From Bacteroidia bacterium (lineage in GTDB: Bacteria; Bacteroidota; Bacteroidia; UKL13-3): a stretch of 10,127 nt of DNA. The stretch spans positions 1-10,127 of the forward strand of contig JACFNJ010000082.1 of the NCBI GenBank assembly GCA_019454865.1, in the 5' to 3' direction. The notes beneath the pieces are model-generated. The model worked only from the letters and a program-made list of their open reading frames with translations. It did not search any database and was not told where the DNA came from. The translations under genes and the position numbers were made by a program. Every line of letters begins with the position of its first letter. The first letter of the stretch is position 1. Shown here in pieces: positions 7,929 to 10,127 of this stretch.

Positions 7929-7936
7929 CAAAAATA
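7929..7936 (-). promoter_or_regulatory. Putative -7 promoter element for the EVE gene, adjacent to its ATG
   Basis: On the - strand this reads TATTTTTG, a full TAnnTTTG match, separated from the ATG at 7923 by only 5 nt (ACGAT). A TTG at 7962-7960 is 23 nt upstream, slightly longer than the usual spacing of about 19. Only some 37 nt separate the rpsA terminator from the EVE start, so any private promoter must be here. The predicted transcript would be leaderless or nearly so. Confidence 0.5.
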
Positions 7937-7960
7937 AATATTACTGCAATAACTTAATGC

Positions 7961-7992
7961 AAAAAAAATCCCGACTTGCGGGTCGGGATTTT
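7961..7992 (-). terminator. Intrinsic terminator of rpsA
   Basis: AAAATCCCGAC (7965-7975) pairs perfectly with GTCGGGATTTT (7982-7992) around a 6-nt loop. Read on the - strand the GC-rich stem is followed by a run of eight U's, while the + strand side has only four T's, so it is oriented for rpsA. It begins 19 nt after the rpsA stop codon. Confidence 0.92.
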
Positions 7993-8011
7993 AAATGATA
8001 TCAACTAATTA

Positions 8012-9814
8012 TTAGTCTTTCTTTTCTAATTGTGCTTTCAATGCTGCTAATCCTTCTACATCAGCAAAAGTTGATTTCTCGTTGCTTTCATTTATTTTCT
8101 TAGCAGTTTTGGTAGCTTTTTCTTTCTCATCGGTACGTTTTTTCTCTTCTGCTTTTTTCTCCTCGGCAGCATCTGCTTTCCAAATTGCAGTATGAGAAAC
8201 TACGATACGTTTGTTTTCTTTATTAAACTCGGTAACTTTAAACTCAAGTACTTCGTCTTCTTTAGCAGTGGTTTTGTCTTCGCGTTGAAGTTGTTTAATT
8301 GGAGCATAACCTTCTACACCATACGGCAAAGCAATAGTTGCGCTCTTGTCTTCTGTTTTTAACACAGTACCTTCGTGAATAGAACCAACAGTAAATATAG
8401 TTTCAAAAGTATCCCAAGGGTTTTCGTCTAATTGTTTATGACCTAAGCTTAATCTGCGATTTTCAAGATCTACTTCCATTACAATTACATCCAATTCTTG
8501 ATCTTTCTTCACAAACTCAGCAGGATGCTTAATTTTCTTTGTCCAACTTAAATCACTAACGTGAACCAATCCATCTACACCTTCTTCAAGTTCAACAAAT
8601 AAACCGTAATTAGTCATATTACGAACAATACCTTTGTGGCGTGAACCAACAGGATATTTTTCATTGATATTAACCCAAGGATCAGCTTTTAATTGCTTAA
8701 TACCAAGCGACATTTTGCGCTCTTCTTTTTCTAAAGTTAATATAACAGCTTCTACTTCATCACCCAATTTCATAAAGTCTTGCGGGCTACGTAAGTGTTG
8801 GCTCCAGCTCATTTCACTCACGTGAATTAAACCTTCAACTCCAGGAGCAATTTCAAGGAATGCACCGTAATCTGCAATGTTTACTATTTTACCTTTAACA
8901 GTAGCACCAACTACTAATGAGTCAGCCATACCATCCCAAGGATGAGAAGAAAGTTGTTTTAAGCCTAAGCTGATGCGTTTTTTCTCATCATCAAAATCAA
9001 GCACAACAACATTAATTTTTTGTTCTAATTGCAATACTTCTTCCGGATGGTTAATACGTCCCCAAGAAATATCGGTAATATGCAACAATCCATCAACACC
9101 ACCCAAATCAATGAACACACCAAATGAAGTCATGTTTTTAACCACACCTTCTAATACTTGTCCTTTTTCTAATTTAGATAAGATGTCTGATTTTTGTTTT
9201 TCAATATCCTCTTCAATCAATACTTTGTGTGAGATAACCACATTTTTAAATTGGTGATTAACTTTTACAACTTTAAATGGCATGGTTTGTCCTACATACA
9301 CATCGTAATCTTTAATTGGTTTAGTATCAATTTGCGAACCCGGTAAAAAGGTATCAATACTAAATAATTCAACAACTAAACCGCCTTTGGTACGTGATTT
9401 TACATAACCGTTAACGATTTCGTCATTTTCAAAGCATTGCAAAATGTTATCCCAAGCGCGTTCACTTATTGCTTTTTTACGAGATAAAACAAGCTGACCT
9501 AAAGCGTCTTCTTTGTTTTCTAACAATACTTCTACAACATCCCCAACTTTTAAATCGGGTAAATCGCGAAATTCAGTTCTAGCTATCAAACCATCCGATT
9601 TGAAGCCAATGTTTAGTACCACTTCTTTTTCGGTAAAACCTACTACGGTACCTTTTACAATTTCTTTCTCAGTAATTGAGCTTAGAGTTTGTTCGTAAAG
9701 ACCCTCTAATGATGATCTTTCTTCTTTAGAGTAGTTGCCAAATCCGGCATTGTCCATGCTCCAATCAAAATCTGCATTGGGAGCTTCGTGTTGAATTGTG
9801 TTGTTTTTTGTCAA
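8012..9814 (-). CDS. rpsA: 30S ribosomal protein S1
   Basis: S1 binds mRNA on the 30S subunit and helps start translation on leaders that lack strong Shine-Dalgarno pairing. The 600 residues contain six S1 (OB-fold) repeats at about 50-115, 131-198, 216-287, 300-375, 387-462 and 475-543. Repeats 3-5 are the most canonical, with GVFIDLGGVDGLLHITDISW (232-251) and equivalents, each ending in SLGxKQL. Repeats 1 and 2 are divergent, as is usual for the ribosome-binding end. A Lys/Glu-rich tail (about 549-580) precedes a short terminal segment, EGLAALKAQLEKKD. The start is taken as TTG at 9814: an in-frame TAA lies immediately upstream, a strong Shine-Dalgarno sits 10 nt ahead, and the acidic FDW segment (16-18) would be lost if translation began at the ATG of residue 20. 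The gene has its own promoter and terminator. Confidence 0.97.
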   Translation of the reverse strand: MTKNNTIQHEAPNADFDWSMDNAGFGNYSKEERSSLEGLYEQTLSSITEKEIVKGTVVGFTEKEVVLNIGFKSDGLIARTEFRDLPDLKVGDVVEVLLENKEDALGQLVLSRKKAISERAWDNILQCFENDEIVNGYVKSRTKGGLVVELFSIDTFLPGSQIDTKPIKDYDVYVGQTMPFKVVKVNHQFKNVVISHKVLIEEDIEKQKSDILSKLEKGQVLEGVVKNMTSFGVFIDLGGVDGLLHITDISWGRINHPEEVLQLEQKINVVVLDFDDEKKRISLGLKQLSSHPWDGMADSLVVGATVKGKIVNIADYGAFLEIAPGVEGLIHVSEMSWSQHLRSPQDFMKLGDEVEAVILTLEKEERKMSLGIKQLKADPWVNINEKYPVGSRHKGIVRNMTNYGLFVELEEGVDGLVHVSDLSWTKKIKHPAEFVKKDQELDVIVMEVDLENRRLSLGHKQLDENPWDTFETIFTVGSIHEGTVLKTEDKSATIALPYGVEGYAPIKQLQREDKTTAKEDEVLEFKVTEFNKENKRIVVSHTAIWKADAAEEKKAEEKKRTDEKEKATKTAKKINESNEKSTFADVEGLAALKAQLEKKD

Positions 9815-9824
9815 TTAATTAATT

Positions 9825-9832
9825 CTCCTTTC
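9825..9832 (-). promoter_or_regulatory. Shine-Dalgarno sequence of rpsA
   Basis: On the - strand this reads GAAAGGAG, complementary over 8 nt to the CUCCUUUC at the 3' end of Bacteroidota 16S rRNA. It lies 10 nt before the TTG start codon at 9814 and so decides the start. None of the other genes with a visible start in this window shows such a site. An in-frame stop directly before the TTG excludes a longer N-terminus. Confidence 0.85.
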
Positions 9833-9844
9833 GCTTAAAAAAGC
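9833..9844 (-). other. Short hairpin abutting the rpsA Shine-Dalgarno
   Basis: On the - strand GCTTTTTTAAGC can fold as a 4-bp stem (GCTT/AAGC) with a UUUU loop, ending exactly where the Shine-Dalgarno begins. It would lie at or near the 5' end of the predicted rpsA mRNA. The stem is weak, and it could simply be a U-rich standby site for S1. A regulatory role is inference. Confidence 0.3.
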
Positions 9845-9847
9845 ATG

Positions 9848-9877
9848 CAAAGGTAATTATTTAATACAGATTACAAA
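9848..9877 (-). promoter_or_regulatory. rpsA: rpsA promoter (-33 TTTG / -7 TACCTTTG)
   Basis: On the - strand, TTTG (9877-9874) is followed after 18 nt by TACCTTTG (9855-9848), a close match to the two-part Bacteroidota promoter (TTG, about 19 nt, TAnnTTTG). Transcription would start near 9842-9844, giving a leader of about 30 nt that contains the hairpin and the Shine-Dalgarno. This is the best promoter in the window, as expected for a highly expressed ribosomal gene. Confidence 0.8.
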
Positions 9878-9889
9878 TATTTTGTGTAT

Positions 9890-10127
9890 TTATTTTTCCT
9901 GATTTTCAACAGAATCAATAGGGATATAGGAATACACGTTTTGTTTAAAGCTTGCTTTACCCTCAGTAATCCAAGGTAAATTTACTTGTTTTTGTAAATA
10001 ATCGGGTTCAAAATGTGTTGGAAAATGATGTATTCGCTTTAGCACTGTAAATTCCATGCTGCGTGTAGATACGTTATTTTTATGCATCCAAAACCGAAGA
10101 AACTTTTCTAATTCAAACGGATTAGGT
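9890..10127 (-). CDS. C-terminal end of an unidentified protein (5' truncated by window edge)
   Basis: The - strand frame is open from the right edge to a TAA stop at 9892-9890, giving 78 residues (ending ENQEK). An ATG at 10087 lies inside this frame, but the frame continues upstream with normal-looking sequence (PNPFELEKFLRFW), so the true start is probably outside the window. The visible part is soluble and rich in aromatic, histidine and charged residues (RIHHFPTHFEPDYL). I recognise no family and assign no function. Its stop lies 13 nt upstream of the rpsA -33 element, and no terminator is visible between the genes, so some readthrough into rpsA is possible. Confidence 0.6.
   Translation of the reverse strand, partial: PNPFELEKFLRFWMHKNNVSTRSMEFTVLKRIHHFPTHFEPDYLQKQVNLPWITEGKASFKQNVYSYIPIDSVENQEK

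Noticed and set aside
8100..9780. Repeated sequence within rpsA as a DNA repeat
   Set aside because: The similarity reflects the six S1 protein domains. I saw no near-identical DNA repeat.

Overview
The window looks like chromosomal DNA from a member of the Bacteroidota. It is AT-rich, several genes are preceded by the phylum's -7 promoter element TAnnTTTG, and almost no start codon has a Shine-Dalgarno sequence. The gene set also fits: a periplasmic DPP IV-type S9 peptidase, a POT peptide transporter, PyrR, and an S1 protein with a charged C-terminal tail. The content is core metabolism and translation. I see no insertion sequence, phage, CRISPR array, RNA gene, defence cassette or toxin pair.

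Layout, left to right. The end of an unidentified + strand gene (1-138) converges on a POT-family peptide transporter on the - strand (214-2112), with a symmetric hairpin terminator between them. Upstream of the transporter on the same strand is a secreted DPP IV-like dipeptidyl peptidase (2232-4382). A 117-bp divergent promoter region separates it from a GlcD-type FAD-linked oxidase on the + strand (4500-5897). The remaining genes are all on the - strand. Listed in transcription order from the right edge they are: the end of an unidentified gene (to 9890), rpsA for ribosomal protein S1 (8012-9814) with its own promoter and a strong terminator, an EVE-domain protein (7513-7923), pyrR (6898-7443) and pyrB (5944-6873).

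Working together. The peptidase and transporter make a plausible peptide-use pair: dipeptides are cut off in the periplasm and then imported with protons. PyrR and PyrB sit 24 bp apart and form a pyrimidine unit, possibly cotranscribed with the EVE gene. rpsA is a separate, well-delimited transcription unit.

I found no undescribed multi-gene system. The most interesting signals concern expression. rpsA starts at a TTG codon behind an 8-nt Shine-Dalgarno match, which is unusual for this phylum, and a small hairpin abuts that site. Two other genes have their -7 promoter element only 4-5 nt from the start codon, suggesting leaderless mRNAs. The transporter also carries a soluble insert of about 140 residues before its last membrane helix.
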